This document shows positions 1 through 11,150 of a stretch of 64,000 nucleotides of DNA, piece after piece. The number at the start of each line of letters is the position of its first letter. The first letter of the stretch is position 1. The notes under the pieces were generated by a model, which was not told the origin of the DNA, searched no databases, and saw only the letters and a program-made list of their open reading frames with translations. The stretch comes from Russula earlei (lineage: Eukaryota > Basidiomycota > Agaricomycetes > Russulales > Russulaceae): contig JAGFNK010000113.1 in the NCBI GenBank assembly GCA_025769875.1, positions 62,001 through 126,000 of the forward strand, written 5' to 3'. The translations under genes and the position numbers were made by a program.

Positions 1-1110
1 CGGCTGTCCGCACGATGGCAGGGGATTCTTCGAAAGATTGACCGCGTACACGTCGTGGGGGAGTAAGAGCGGGAGTGAGCCGACGGACCGTTCTCGAGTC
101 ATTGCTACTTGGGGGGCGGGAAGGTAATGACGATAATGTATGCACATGACCATTTATACCGTTCAACTTGGCCGGTGGATGAGATGGAGCGCGACGCCCA
201 GACATCGGGACAGAGATATCGACGGGAACGCTAGGGTCAGCACGCTCCTTTCGATCAGTTATGTATTTAAGGAGGTGTTCGGCCTTCGCTTTGAGGCGGG
301 CAGCGCAGAGACGGAGCGGATGGTTCTAAGCATTGTCGTCACTGTAGCGGGATTGGGTGAGCTGCCAAGTGACCCACCTCCGTGGCATTGTATTGGAAGC
401 AGTTCGACCAGATAAGATCAAGGTCATCCTTGAAGTCCTTCTTAGACTTGTACTGCTTCTGCTTAACTTTCTTCAGCATCGTCTGGAAGTCCATCGGATT
501 CGTTATGTCTAATGTGGGGTGTTGACGGTTACATAGTGACTGGAAGGCGTCGACTCAACAGAAACGTACAGTCATAATAATCTGGTACATCCACCCGGGA
601 TACAGGTTTGATGAAGGCGTCAGCATCATGGTTATCCTAACGAAACGGACGAGGTCAGTGAAGCACGCTGATAGTTCGGAACAGCGGGACGAACCATTGT
701 AACGGAACGCAGGTCGTGAAGCAAGTCTTCAAGAGCATCATAGAATGGATCTACTAGTTTTGCATCGTGAGGCTGTTTCTGCTAGATGCCGCAAGTGTAA
801 GCGGTCACGGCGTCAGGTACGATTGAATTCGACTCACGCGGCTGTCCTTGACCACCTGGAGGAGACGCTTGAAATCAGCGTCAGGAATGGACAGCTTTGC
901 CTGGCTGTTGGCCAGGGTCCTTAAGAGGTTCTAAACGACGTCAGAGCGCACAAATTAGCGGTGGATGGCAGAGTTTAACGTACATTCATAGCTCGGTGAG
1001 CATTCGTACTGGTCTCAAGCAGCCAACGCGCTATCCGTGGGTACTCGTCGGTTTCGGTCTCCGACTGGAATGTCTCGCAAAATGCCGTGTGAATCTCTTC
1101 AACAATTGGG
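1..1110 (-). CDS. SPT7: SPT7-like SAGA subunit with bromodomain (partial, runs off the left edge)
   Basis: Histone-acetyl-lysine reader subunit of the SAGA coactivator complex, acting in the nucleus. I assembled six minus-strand exons by eye: about 1110-984, 930-838, 781-695, 636-570, 508-378 and 325-1, joined by short introns. The N-terminal part reads [20 protein letters not shown], typical of the SPT7 N-terminal region. The bromodomain spans three exons: [15 protein letters not shown], then [20 protein letters not shown], then [14 protein letters not shown] followed by [19 protein letters not shown]. The Asn of the YNATE segment is the expected acetyl-lysine contact. Downstream is a Ser/Pro/Arg-rich stretch, and the C-terminal part is outside the window. 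The true start is not resolved; an upstream exon between 1110 and 1240 is possible. Family assignment is confident. Exon borders come from splice consensus only. Confidence 0.85.
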
Positions 1111-1557
1111 AAACCCCTTGAACAAAAAGGACCTTGTCTCTCTCTCTCTCTCATGCGAACTCTTGCTAAATATACAATGCTGTCGTAAACTCTATATGTT
1201 CAACAACAAAAAAATGAGTGAAATCCATTGGTAGTTTCTAAGAGCGGAGATAGTGCGATTGATGACATAATAGAGCCGCCGCGTCTGTCGCGCGTCGTCG
1301 CGTCGAATTCTATCGTTCGTTCGTTCGTTCAACCCGTCTCGCGTCCTGTCCGAGCCCCAAGTCAAAATCGGATAGCGCTCTCGTCCTAGACCGGCCCCGC
1401 TCTCTGAACGCTTGTAGGCTTATACTTCATCTATGCGAGCAGACAAATAGGCTCTTGCTTTCTCAATATCGCTATCAACAAGGACTCCCGGTTCCCTCGG
1501 TTTCGGAACCCCACTCTATATCTCTCGACCGGTTTTCTGTATTCGACACAGCAGACA
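1111..1557. promoter_or_regulatory. Divergent 5' region between the SPT7-like gene and CDH1
   Basis: No coding frame is convincing here. The stretch holds a CT/GA run near 1138-1150 and a short tandem (ttcg)n run at about 1314-1330. A TATA-like ctctatatctc lies near 1512-1522, about 40 bp upstream of the CDH1 start. It probably serves as a bidirectional promoter and 5' UTR for both flanking genes, and may contain the missing first exon of the SPT7-like gene. Confidence 0.4.
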
Positions 1558-3708
1558 ATGTCCGGCCTCAAGAACTCGCCATTTGGCAAACGCCTCCGGG
1601 CGACTCAGCAAGACCCCGATGAAGAAGGCCCCCGTCGCAGTCGGCCACGTACAAACCCTGTCTTTGGTGTTGCGCCAGCATCCACCCCTTCCCTCGACTC
1701 ATCTATACCAAGTACGAGCGAAAGCGGTGAACCGGAGTCTCCAGCGGAGCTACACCGACTACACAAGGACTATGGTGACCGTTTCGTGCCGTCTCGCGAC
1801 GCCGGAGACCTGCGAACATCCTACAATCTCATGGGGGAGAGCGGGCCATCGACCCCCTCACGAAACAGGGCCGTCCCTACGGAATCAGATGCGGCTAAAG
1901 GTGAGCGTTCTATGCTTCCATATTGTCCCATATCCCGTCGCGCTACCGATCCCAACCCCAACTAGTGGGTTGTATTATCATTATTCGAGCCCATCTCACC
2001 CCTACCTATACCCTCCTGCATCCATATACACCCCATTGTCCTCTGCTTCTTCTTTCGACCGGGAGTAACGGGCCGGGTACATCCCATCAGCCCCCTTGTG
2101 GCCCCGAATTTCATTTCATAACTTCAATTGCGCGCTTCATCCAAGCCGAAGAAAGCGCTGTCGATCCATTTTACGTTCTTGCAGATAGACGCAACGTCAC
2201 TTTCTTAAGCGTTCCGATGTATATGCGCTCTGTATCTTCATGTGCTAACGGCTGATCACGACAGAACAAGCAAATGCGATTTTCACATCCATACTCCATA
2301 CAGAGGTCACACCTCCCTCTCCTCGCCGGCCGGTCTCCCCAGTTCGTCCAAGTGCGTCTTCGTCTAACGCCACTACAGCCCCTTCTACCCCGAGTCGACG
2401 TCGACTGTTTTCCTACAACTCTCCCTCTGGCTCCAACCCTTCTACCCCAACGCGACGCTTGGATATTCCAACCGACGAGGCTTACTCTATGAGCCCTGTG
2501 CGCGAAGAAAGCCGCCAGATACTCGAGAGTCCACGACGGCAGCTACGTAATGTCTCCAAGACGCCATATCGGGTGCTCGATGCACCCGAATTGGCCGACG
2601 ACTTTTATCTCAATTTAGTCGACTGGTCGAGCACAAACGTTCTCGGTGTTGGTCTCGGTTCCTCCGTCTACCTCTGGACGGCACACACTGCCGCAGTGTC
2701 GAAACTTTGTGACCTGACAAGCACAAACGACATGGCCTCTTCTGTCTCATGGGTACAGAAAGGGTCAACCCTCGCTGTGGGCACTCTCAGTGGGCGACTT
2801 CATATTTACGACGCGCATACATTACAGCTGCAACGGACTTATCAACAAGCGCACTCACAACGAATAGGTGCACTCGCATGGAACGCACACGTATTGAGCT
2901 CCGGTTCGCGTGATCGTATGGTTCACCATCGAGATGTGCGGGAACCGGACACGCGACCATTTCGGAAAAGTGCAGGCCACCGCCAGGAAGTGTGTGGCTT
3001 GCGCTGGAACGCAGACGGCGCCGCACACGGTGGCCTACTTGCAAGTGGGGGTAATGACAACAAGGTTTGTATATGGGATTTGCGCAGTTCCCGACGACCA
3101 GCAACGCGGAGCGGTGCAAGCAATGCCGAGGACGGTGGGAGTAGCACGAGCGCCGCCGCACCCCTGCCCTCAGGCGACTCCCCGCTATGGAAATTCCATG
3201 AGCACACGGCCGCGGTCAAGGCACTTGCGTGGGATCCACATGTGCCTGGCGTCCTTGCAACGGGTGGAGGGACGCAGGATAAGCACATACGATTTTGGAA
3301 CGTGCAATTCGGGAGCATGCTGAGTGAGCTGGATACGGGCAGTCAGGTGCGATTGACGGCTTGGTGGAAGACGTGGATGCTAAGATGCGTGAGGGCACGG
3401 CCCCGCCTATATAGGTCTGCAACCTCACCTGGTCTCTTACTTCTCATGAGATCGTCTCGACGCACGGCTACTCCTCGACCGCAGCCCAGAACCAGATCTG
3501 CATTTGGAAGTACCCGTCGTTGGACATGGTCGCGTCGTTGACCGGACACACGAGTCGCGTCCTTTACCTTGCGATGAGCCCTGACGGCGAGACAATCGTC
3601 ACTGGCGCCGGGGACGAAACTCTCCGCTTTTGGAATGCATTTCCTAAGCGCGATGGTGGCGAGGCCCGTCGTGAGAGCCAGCTTGACTACGGACGGCTCA
3701 TCCGATGA
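1558..3708 (+). CDS. CDH1: Cdh1/Fizzy-related WD40 activator of the anaphase-promoting complex
   Basis: Substrate-recruiting activator of the APC/C ubiquitin ligase that drives mitotic exit and G1 arrest. Three exons, 1558-1900, 2265-3346 and 3415-3708, give 572 aa in one frame; the first intron is unusually long (364 nt), the second 68 nt. The N-terminal half is Ser/Pro-rich and contains the C-box DRFVPSR (about residue 75). WD40 repeats follow from about residue 215 and include [15 protein letters not shown] and [16 protein letters not shown]. The protein ends in LDYGRLIR, so the C-terminal Ile-Arg tail that docks on APC/C subunits is present. It resembles Cdh1/srw1/ste9 more than Cdc20: I see no Cdc20-type KILR box, and the start [12 protein letters not shown] fits Cdh1. 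Stop TGA at 3706-3708. Confidence 0.92.
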
Positions 3709-4280
3709 CACACCTGCGACTCGCATGGAACTTTCATACTGTTGTCACGACCTGTCATCCCTTGTTCCATTTCTTCATCCGGATCCTTGCTTTTCCGACT
3801 CCCCTTCATACCCAACCCATATTTGTTCTGGGCACTGCAATATCTATCCTTGGGCCTCTGCATATCTGTACCCCACAATCCCACCCACACGACACATATA
3901 CATATTCTACAACGCACACCACGCACCCGCGATACTCTTCGCATCAATACTTTTATCCTACTGTATTACATCTCCGCCTTCTCGATTTGTGCTGTTCCAT
4001 TCTGTTATTTCCCGTTTGTTCCGTTCGTTTTGCCCTAATTCTATTCCATTTACGTTTCCGCACCTTCTCCGTCTTCTCTCTTTCCTATCCGACCTTGCTT
4101 TGTTAACAGTTTGACCTGCGCTCTCTTTGTCTCATCTCCTCGCTATTTGCTCCGTGGGATGACCATCATCTGGAACAACGAAGCCACAATTCAGAGCTTG
4201 AAATGAAGCCCTTTGTGACATTTTTTGGTTCGGCGTCAAAGATGGAACACCTCACCTTATTGTTTTTCCATTTTGGGTAG
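3709..4280. other. 3' region of CDH1 and upstream region of the next gene; no supported gene
   Basis: C/T-rich, low-complexity sequence after the CDH1 stop, consistent with 3' UTR and intergenic DNA. Open frames here are short and of biased composition. A small first exon of the following gene may lie near 4200-4255 but I could not fix it. Confidence 0.4.
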
Positions 4281-5388
4281 CTATCGGCCCCATTGTCCTG
4301 CCTGCAAACACGAGGCAGTTCAAAGGGATTACCATCAAAGGTATGTGCAGAGTGGCCATTCTGCAACCATCGATAGGCGCAGATGACTCGTTCGTCCTTT
4401 GTTGTGTGTGCAGACACCTGGCAACGCTCAGAACTTCAATTATGTTCCTGACTGGCTGCGAAAATTTCTTACTATCGCCCTGTCTCGCCTCGCAGGCGCG
4501 ATTTAAAAGCAGCCAGTCAGGCTGCCCTTCACAACGCCAAATACCACCCGTTTCATCGTCCTTCTCGTTTACTCCATTTCCTGATGACAGCAACCACAAG
4601 AACGCCTTCTCCAGGAATCAGCAGTCGTGCATCGCCCTGTCACCTGCCCGGCGTTCCTTGTACCGCAATCGGCAACAACGAAGCTATAAGTCTCCGGTCG
4701 CCCAGCGACCTGTTGAGCCCAGCATCCATTTACGGCTATGCTCTGAGCCGTCCAGCAAGTAGCAGCAGTGATAGCGGCAGCTGGAGCAGCACGCCACCCA
4801 CGCCGTGGCGCCCCTGCGAGATTGTCCAGACCGCCGGGGAAAAGGTCATTGTCATTTTCTCTATCCACATCCTCAAATGCTTCACAAACATGGCCGGCTG
4901 ACTCTCGACGCGCGTCTGCATTCCGCAGGAAGAAATCTCGCCAGATGTGATATTCGAGCATTATATGAATGTCGCACGGCGCCTCACAGAGCACGGACAA
5001 AGTCCCACGTCTAGCCCGTGCCCCAGCTCCGACATGAGCACCTGGCGCAAGTCCAAAGGAGATAGAGAAGTTGGCGGGCTCCGCGATGGCGCAAGAACAG
5101 ACCCCGCCTCGGCCCAGAGCACTTGACTGGCCTCCACCAGAGGTGCTAGCTGGTGGTTTGACGCTAGACGAGCTGCCCGATTCGGAGACCTGGTATCTTC
5201 CCGAGTATCAGTTTACGCAGGAGTGGTTCGAGCGGATTATCAAGAGTTTGACAGATGCCGAAGATGAGGGGCCGGTCAATGCAGAGATAAGGGTCAGCAT
5301 GGGTTCCGAGATGGACGCCGACATGGAGAAGGAGGTCGGTGTTGCGCCACGAGGGGTAAAGAGGAGTCGATCGCGGTTAGATTGGTAG
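4281..5388 (+). CDS. Unrecognised multi-exon protein, Ser/Pro-rich
   Basis: I do not recognise this gene. An acceptor at 4280 opens an exon to about 4336, followed by a GTATGT donor. The next exon, from about 4415, contains NFNYVPDWLRKFLTIALS. A Ser/Thr/Pro-rich stretch follows (4490-4845; for example SDLLSPASIYGYALSRPASS). An intron from 4843 to 4928 (GTCATT donor, GGCTGAC branch, CCGCAG acceptor) leads into EEISPDVIFEHYMNVARR. The tail 5071-5388 reads LPDSETWYLPEYQFTQEW and ends SRSRLDW. The last two parts are in different frames with no good intron between them, so either an intron is missed or a base is lost. The acidic, aromatic tail looks genuinely coding. Start unknown. Confidence 0.4.
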
Positions 5389-5608
5389 AGAGCGATAGAA
5401 GATTTCCAAGCGTGGAAATTTTCTTCGGAATTCAGTTGTGTCGTTGGAGATGCTGTTCATTTCAAAATGGATCAAGCTCCAGAGATCAACGGTCAGCTAC
5501 CCCGAAGCATATACCAGCAGTCGAGACTGATCGACTCCCCAGGAAAGACCCCGACGCGACTCATCCTGGAGGTGTGAATAGCCAGATAAGAGTATGGTGG
5601 AGAATAAT

Positions 5609-6255
5609 TTATCCAACGACCGTGGTGTGGTACACTTCAGGTGTGTCATGGGGATGCGCGATATTGAGACGCACTTGACTGACCCATTCCCGATGTATTC
5701 CCTCATAGGGTAAGACGTCCGGAATAGTTACACCGGTCTTAAGCTGTTGTCCCAGTAAAACGAATACCTGATGCGGGAAAATGCAGCGTGGGGTGTGAGC
5801 AAGGTCGGACGTTGGCCCGGGACGGTCTGATGGGCAGGCGACGTACGAATGGTCACTGAAGAAGGACGTGGCCGATGAGGTCGAAGTTGAGGTTGGATAC
5901 AAACCAGCGAAGTTGTCGTCTCCCGCCGAGTCGCTCAGACTCGAAGCTTGAGGTGGAACGAACTTGGGATCGAGATAGTACCCCTCGGAGGGCCAACGGT
6001 ATATTTCTTGAAACACAGTCCAGCGGGTACTGTAATGTAAAGAGTGAACGCATCTCTATCTCCTTTGTCTGCTGCAAGTAGTTCGAGGCACAGTACAGAC
6101 CACTGTGAAGGGCAGAGGAAACGGCTGGTCTCGTGAGAAAACGACACACCATTGGGTTCCTCATCCCTCATATCACTACTACCACGAGGCTGACCAGCGG
6201 GCTGTTCGACAGCAGGACAGATGTCACGGAGCGTTCCATAATGCTATGGAGATCC
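5609..6255 (-). CDS. Unrecognised small multi-exon protein
   Basis: No family recognised. A minus-strand exon from about 6254 reads YGTLRDICPAVEQPAGQPRG and runs on through SVLCLELLAADKGDRDAF to about 6040. After an intron ending in TACAG comes TVFQEIYRWPSEGYYLDPKF (about 6025-5905). Two further short exons include VFVLLGQQLKTGVTIPDVLP. The last frame ends with a TAA near 5609. Exon borders are consistent with GT-AG introns of 50-80 nt but were placed only by eye. The neighbour upstream (on the minus strand) ends at 6299, so this gene must start downstream of it. Confidence 0.4.
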
Positions 6256-6298
6256 GAGGGGTAAGGGCGTGACCCGCGCCAACGAGATCCTCGCTCAC

Positions 6299-6880
6299 TC
6301 AAGGGGGCAGCTCAGCTCGAGGCTTCCCCGTGGGGGGCTTCGGCTCCTTCACAAATGGGTTGACAAAAAAAGATCGTTGCCTTCAACGGCGGCCCCAGCT
6401 CCGACTCTTCCCAATTCTGTTTCAACCGCTCAGTGATCGCAACAGTCGTCGTCGTGCTCCAAACAGCCGTGGTCCCTCCTCTCTCACTCGATTCGATCAT
6501 TTGCTGAGTGGGTCCGTCGCCACTGGCCAGGGGTACACTTTCTTTCTGCTGCTGCAAGGTAGGGTCAACTTCAACGAAGCAGGAGGACTTGAAGAGGCTG
6601 GCGTACCCGAAAATGGAGCAATGCCAATGGCCAGGCAGGATCTCGGCCAAAAACAGAGATGCGCATTGTTACTTGTGGTTGTGCGTTGGAATATGGATTC
6701 TAAAAAGTTGTCGAGGGATGAAGACTGGTATGTGAAGGGCAGCTTGAGAGAATTGTAACGGTAGGCCTTGGCCTTATATTGTGGTGATCGCTCTGTTCGC
6801 AAATTCAGGGTCACGCTGGGCAGGGCTTCGCATGATTCCTTCCGTCGCATCAGCTTGTTGAAACGAGCGCCTACTCGGAT
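6299..6880 (-). CDS. Unrecognised protein with a one-base frame break in a T7 run
   Basis: No family recognised. The reading frame from about 6560 (QQKESVPLASGDGPTQQM) runs through ERLKQNWEESELGPPLKATI to a run of seven T on the coding strand (A7 at 6365-6371). With six T it would continue as VNPFVKEPKPPTGKPRAELP to a TGA at 6299-6301; with seven T it stops early. Upstream exons near 6690-6850 are probable (PQYKAKAYRYNSLKLPFTYQ), with an intron between. The homopolymer suggests a sequencing indel rather than a dead gene. Confidence 0.4.
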
Positions 6881-7122
6881 AACAGGTCTCTCACTCAGGT
6901 TTTCCTCAGAATCACCTTTTCCTTTTATTTGGGCTGCACAACCCCCCCCAGGCTCTCCGAGAGTCTTAGTAGTCGACGAGTCAGAGACGGAGTCAACTTT
7001 GAGCGTCTGGTGCCTGCCCCACGGGCATTAAATAAGACTCCAAGTAAATACAGAATATGGTAGTGTGCCGCTAGAACTTCTCGTATGCCACCTCTCCTTC
7101 ACCAGCCATAATTGTCGACCAT
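6881..7122. other. Short intergenic stretch
   Basis: Between the unrecognised minus-strand gene and the 3' end of the BTB gene. No coding frame or RNA gene is supported. Confidence 0.4.
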
Positions 7123-8142
7123 TCAGTCAATATCGCGTCGGGGGGCTGTCTCCGGGTCCGATTCAAGGTTGAAGCTAACCTACCGGGAAGAAATACAAAG
7201 TCTCCTAGAGTGCGCATTAAGGGATGTCTGAAGACTCACCATGTCCAGCGCTTTTGACAACTTCTTCTCAACCTGCGTACAGAAAGTCTCCCCATGCATA
7301 ATGTGCGCTTTCGAGCAAAAGGCGCAGCCGCCTTGACTGATATGTGATTGAAGAGCAGCCAGGTATTCCGCTCGAAGAAATGAAGGCTTGAGGAGTCCGT
7401 TCGCATACGGGGACTGCAACCTCTTTAAATGTTCTAGTAGAATCGTCTGTAACCACCAGGGAACAGCGTCCGAGGCGGTATTGTGGCAACCAACCCAGAT
7501 ATCTATCGGCGGAAGGCGGGTATCGAGAAGCGACTCGAGGCATGATACAAGGCTGTCTCGACAGCGCTTGCGAAAACGGGCAAGGTCACGCAGTGCCCAC
7601 CCTCCGAAAGTGGACAACGCATCCCCCATCGATTCGAACGACATGGGAAAGTCCAACGTGAGGCGTGCTGCGTTCTCCATCTCTGGTGTGAGCCCTTTCG
7701 CGCTTGCAACGCCATATGCACGGAAGGTCGCGGTTGCCGTAAGTGGATGTAGGTTCTTGTTCTTCATCTCGGCTCGGATGGAGGATTGAATAGCGGCCAT
7801 GTCGTATTTCTGTGAAACGGCGAGCAGCGTCAAAGCCTTCTCATAGATGTCGGGGATCACGGAGGGAATTGGGTATAAGACGGTGATGAGATGATGCAGC
7901 ACTTCCGCCTCCTCGGGCAAATGAACCACAGGAAGCCCATCAACGCGTTCGCTGTCGGCGGGTTGAGGGAGAGAGAACATGTCACGAAAGAATGGGGAAG
8001 CCATGGATAGTATGGATTTGTGGACACAAAAGGGAACGCCATCCGACGATCGCAATACTACGTCCGCATTGTGCGTGTCTAGAGACTGAGGAATCAATAC
8101 CGTCGTTGTTGAATCGCTGGAGGGGCGCTGGCGCGACCGCAT
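7123..8142 (-). CDS. BTB/POZ domain protein (copy 2 of a tandem pair)
   Basis: BTB domains mediate dimerisation and often recruit targets to Cullin-3. The expanded fungal families of this type are mostly uncharacterised. The BTB core is at about residues 25-115: NADVVLRSSDGVPFCVHKSI, then SPFFRDMFSLPQPADSE, and a helix SQKYDMAAIQSSIRAEM. The C-terminal half carries paired Cys (GGCAFCSKAHIMHGE). I extend the gene past the in-frame stop near 7180. A GTGAGT donor at 7239 and a TAG acceptor at 7180-7181 join a final exon 7179-7123 ending VSFNLESDPETAPRRDID, which matches how this family usually ends. The start at 8142 is the first ATG; an acceptor just upstream (8173) leaves open that the frame continues from the neighbouring BTB gene. 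Confidence 0.8.
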
Positions 8143-8164
8143 TTCGTTCTCTATGAGTAAATCT

Positions 8165-9101
8165 GCTTCGACCTGAGAAAGGTGTCATCACGCAGCATGT
8201 TTACAATAGCGATTCTTACAGTTTTCGATACTACGATGAAAGACATCTGACAGGGCGGCCCAGAAGTTATCTATCGTCTTGCTACTCATCGAGGAGCAAG
8301 ATTGACAATATCGAGATGGGCGAGGGCCCGAGGACACATGACGCGTCAAGGCCATGTGAAACTCAGATAAGGTGAAGAGAGCAGGGTTTCTTGCTATGGA
8401 ATCGATATAGTCTTTGAGCCATATCGGAACATCAGAGGAGGTGAGCTTGATGCAGCGAAAATTGATACGCGCCCCCGCCCCGAGGGTCATAAACGTGGAA
8501 AGGTCGCTTGCAAGGTATCCCCTGACCTTCTGGTAATATCCCCAGAGTTCGTAAAGGAGAGCGCCGGATAATATGTCCAGTTTTCCAGAGGATTCCAAAT
8601 TTCTATGGACATTGAGAAACTCAATGTGAACCGCGCTGCCTGATCTGCCTCTTGACGAAGGCTGTGCTTCTTGGCGAGGGAATAAATGTGGAAGGCGGTC
8701 TCGTCTCGAATGAGCGGCGGATTTTGATGGGTAAGGTGATCTCGGATACGAGTCAAAACCAAGATCATCTCGTACCTTTGAGCTGTTGACAGAAGCACCA
8801 TGGTATCTTCAACAGTTGATGGAAGATCGGGGGTTATGGGGATGATGAAGCTGAGGAGGTTCGAAAGGGTGGCACCACTGTCGGAAAGCCGGACAACAGG
8901 GAACGACGTTGCGACATCAATGGGATGAGAGCGGTTTTGTATCAACTCGGCCAAGACAGGAGAGCTGTCGGCGATGTAGACTTTTGGCACTTTAAACTCA
9001 TGAGAGTCGCGAGAACGAAGGATGATATCTGCATGAGGGTGGTTCGAAATGAGTGTTCCGCTGAGAGGCTCTTCAACCGAGATCGCTGAAGATTCAGACA
9101 T
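8165..9101 (-). CDS. BTB/POZ domain protein (copy 1), broken by one frame shift
   Basis: Same architecture as its downstream neighbour. The start ATG at 9101 (MSESSAISVEEPLS) leads into the BTB core (HADIILRSRDSHEFKVPKVY, then SPVLAELIQNRSHPIDVATS) and the helix TAQRYEMILVLTRIRDHL. At about 8600-8610 the frame shifts by one base inside an A3T3 run. Before it the frame reads FTLSFSMSIE, and after it ESSGKLDILSGALLYELWG, continuing to NFWAALSDVFHRSIEN. A donor at 8219 and an acceptor at 8173 follow; the exact C-terminus is unclear because the downstream exon overlaps the start of copy 2. The head-to-tail arrangement and shared domain order indicate a tandem duplication. Confidence 0.7.
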
Positions 9102-9555
9102 CGTCAGAAGTTTTGGGTGAGCGCAGACTGCGCAATTGACGCTGACGATGACATTGAACACACCCAGGGAACTCGTGATCGTGTGCACAATTGAGCGTGG
9201 CGTAGCGCCCAGCTTAAACGACAGCAAGCAGGCTGACGACCGAATTCATGTTGTAGAAGGGCTGCTGCCGATACCATACGGCAGCCAAGTGACTACAGCT
9301 TTCAAGTTCACCATGTGTCGGGAACTATCGGGATGATGGACGCACAAAGTGCTGGATATGCGTTTGAATGCCCGGCTCAGCGCTCGGGAAGGATGGAACC
9401 GCGTTGCACGAGTTATCGGGAAGGGCTGTAGCAGCCGCAAGGCTGTGTTCCTGTGGCAGTTGTTGCACAGCAAGCCACAGAAAATAATTACCCCACGACC
9501 ACCCTCCCCCCACGTTGACCTTCACATCGCCCCTACTCTCCGAATCATCGCTTTC
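9102..9555. promoter_or_regulatory. Divergent promoter between BTB copy 1 and the first penta-EF-hand gene
   Basis: 455 bp between divergently transcribed starts at 9101 (-) and 9556 (+). No protein-like frame. It presumably carries both promoters; I see no clear TATA box. Confidence 0.4.
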
Positions 9556-10618
9556 ATGTCTTACGGCGGTACGGTATGTGCCAGCACCCGTCATTCGGCC
9601 GCACGATGCCGACTCGTTCGCACAGCGCGCTCCCCCTCCCTATCAAGAACGCTCCTCATATGGCCCACCTCCCGGTGCCGACCCCTTGTACGTGGGGCGT
9701 GTTATGTGGTGGCCCGGCACGCACTCTAACGACGTGGAACTTTGCATCGTATTCCAGCCTCTGGACGTGTTTCACCTCGCTCGACAAGGATCGATCGGGG
9801 ACCCTATCCATGGCTGAGCTCCGTGAGTACCACGAGCGCCTGTGAAGCGTCGATGGGCAAACTTATCCTACCTACGTCAGAGGTGGCTCTGATGAATGGA
9901 GATTGGACCCGTGCGTACCTGCGTGCTTGCCCTTGCGACATTCATCACGTTCGTTGACGGGGGACGTTCTGTAGCCTTCGATCTTGATACCATCAAGCTT
10001 CTTATGAACATTTTTGTCCGTGGCTTCATTCACCCCAGAGCCTGCCCACTTTTCATGCGCATACACAGGATGTTGACCGGAGCGGCACGATTGGCTTCAA
10101 CGAGGTGAATGTCCATGACCCATCCCCTTCCGGTGTCCCCGGGGTCTAATCTATTCCAAGTTTTCTGGTCTATGGAAGTACATCAAGGTACCTTCCTCTT
10201 GCTCTGTTCGTAAAATGTGACTGTCTCACAAAGGCGCTCAGGACTGGCAGGGCGTGTTTCTCCATTTCGACCGCGACAGATCTGGCACGATCGATGGAAA
10301 CGAGCTGCAAAACGCACTGAACCAGTTTGGCTACAAACTCTCCCCTCAGCTCTTAAACCTATTGCAGCGGAAATATGGTACGGTGTTTAGAGCATGATCT
10401 GTCCTCTCCGCTTACTGAGCTTAGATGTAACAGCATCCGCCCCACAGACGGGCGGTTACCAAACCGCTCAGCCTGGAATCACGTTTGACCGCTTCGTACG
10501 CGCATGCGTTGTCGTGAAGCAAATCACCGAGTCATTTGCCGCGCTCGACACTGATCGCGATGGTTGGATCCAAGTCGACTATGAAAGGTTTTTGCAAACT
10601 GTTCTAACCTTACCATGA
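9556..10618 (+). CDS. Penta-EF-hand calcium-binding protein (ALG-2/Pef1-like), copy 1
   Basis: Cytosolic Ca2+ sensor of the ALG-2/sorcin/Pef1 family, which dimerises through its fifth EF-hand and bridges membrane-traffic proteins. Nine exons (9556-9573, 9626-9687, 9758-9822, 9881-9910, 9975-10015, 10069-10104, 10161-10187, 10242-10377, 10425-10618) give 202 aa with no frame break. A short Pro/Tyr-rich N-terminus (RAPPPYQERSSYGPPPGADP) precedes EF1 (loop DKDRSGTLSMAE), EF2 (DVDRSGTIGFNE), EF3 (DRDRSGTIDGNE), a degenerate EF4, and EF5 (DTDRDGWIQVDY). It ends FLQTVLTLP, as expected of the family. All intron phases match those of the paralogue at 12819. Confidence 0.9.
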
Positions 10619-11150
10619 CTTTGTATGAGCTCGATATCAAACGATCCATCGTATGAAGCTTCTGGGTAGGACAGAATTGTTGAAGGGGAGGGATGAGACG
10701 TGTACATTAAAGTGTCATTCGACTGTACTGTAATCCAGATGCAACTTTGCCCGAGATGATCTTAAATCTTCATCGTCGTTTTTCCACGGAGTTTGACAAT
10801 CTTCGCTACCCTCCATATGCTTGCTGATGTGTCACAGCCAGTACTGGAATGCCGGAAGAGACGCGGGATGCCGATGGGGTCAAAAAGGTGGCGTGCATCG
10901 CGTTACCTTTGTTCAGCACGAAGCGTCGAATTTCACGTAACGTTGAGACGACAGTCCAACTAGGACGGGTGTCGAACGCATATGGGGTTCAAATATGATA
11001 CAAAGACGAATTAGGACTGTCGAGAGTCAAATAGCGAGGAGTAATACAGAATGACACGCGGTCAGTCGATGGAATCAAACATGACATGAATGGACCGTAA
11101 CGGAAAGGTAAACTTACCAGTCACGAACCCCGATGCACCCACTGCTCGGG
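10619..11150. other. Convergent intergenic region
   Basis: Lies between the 3' ends of the first penta-EF-hand gene (+) and the F-box gene (-). No coding frame is convincing; it probably holds both 3' UTRs. Confidence 0.45.

Noticed and set aside
2787..3323. Several overlapping frames antisense to CDH1
   Set aside because: They lie entirely within the WD40 exon and follow its codon pattern; shadows.
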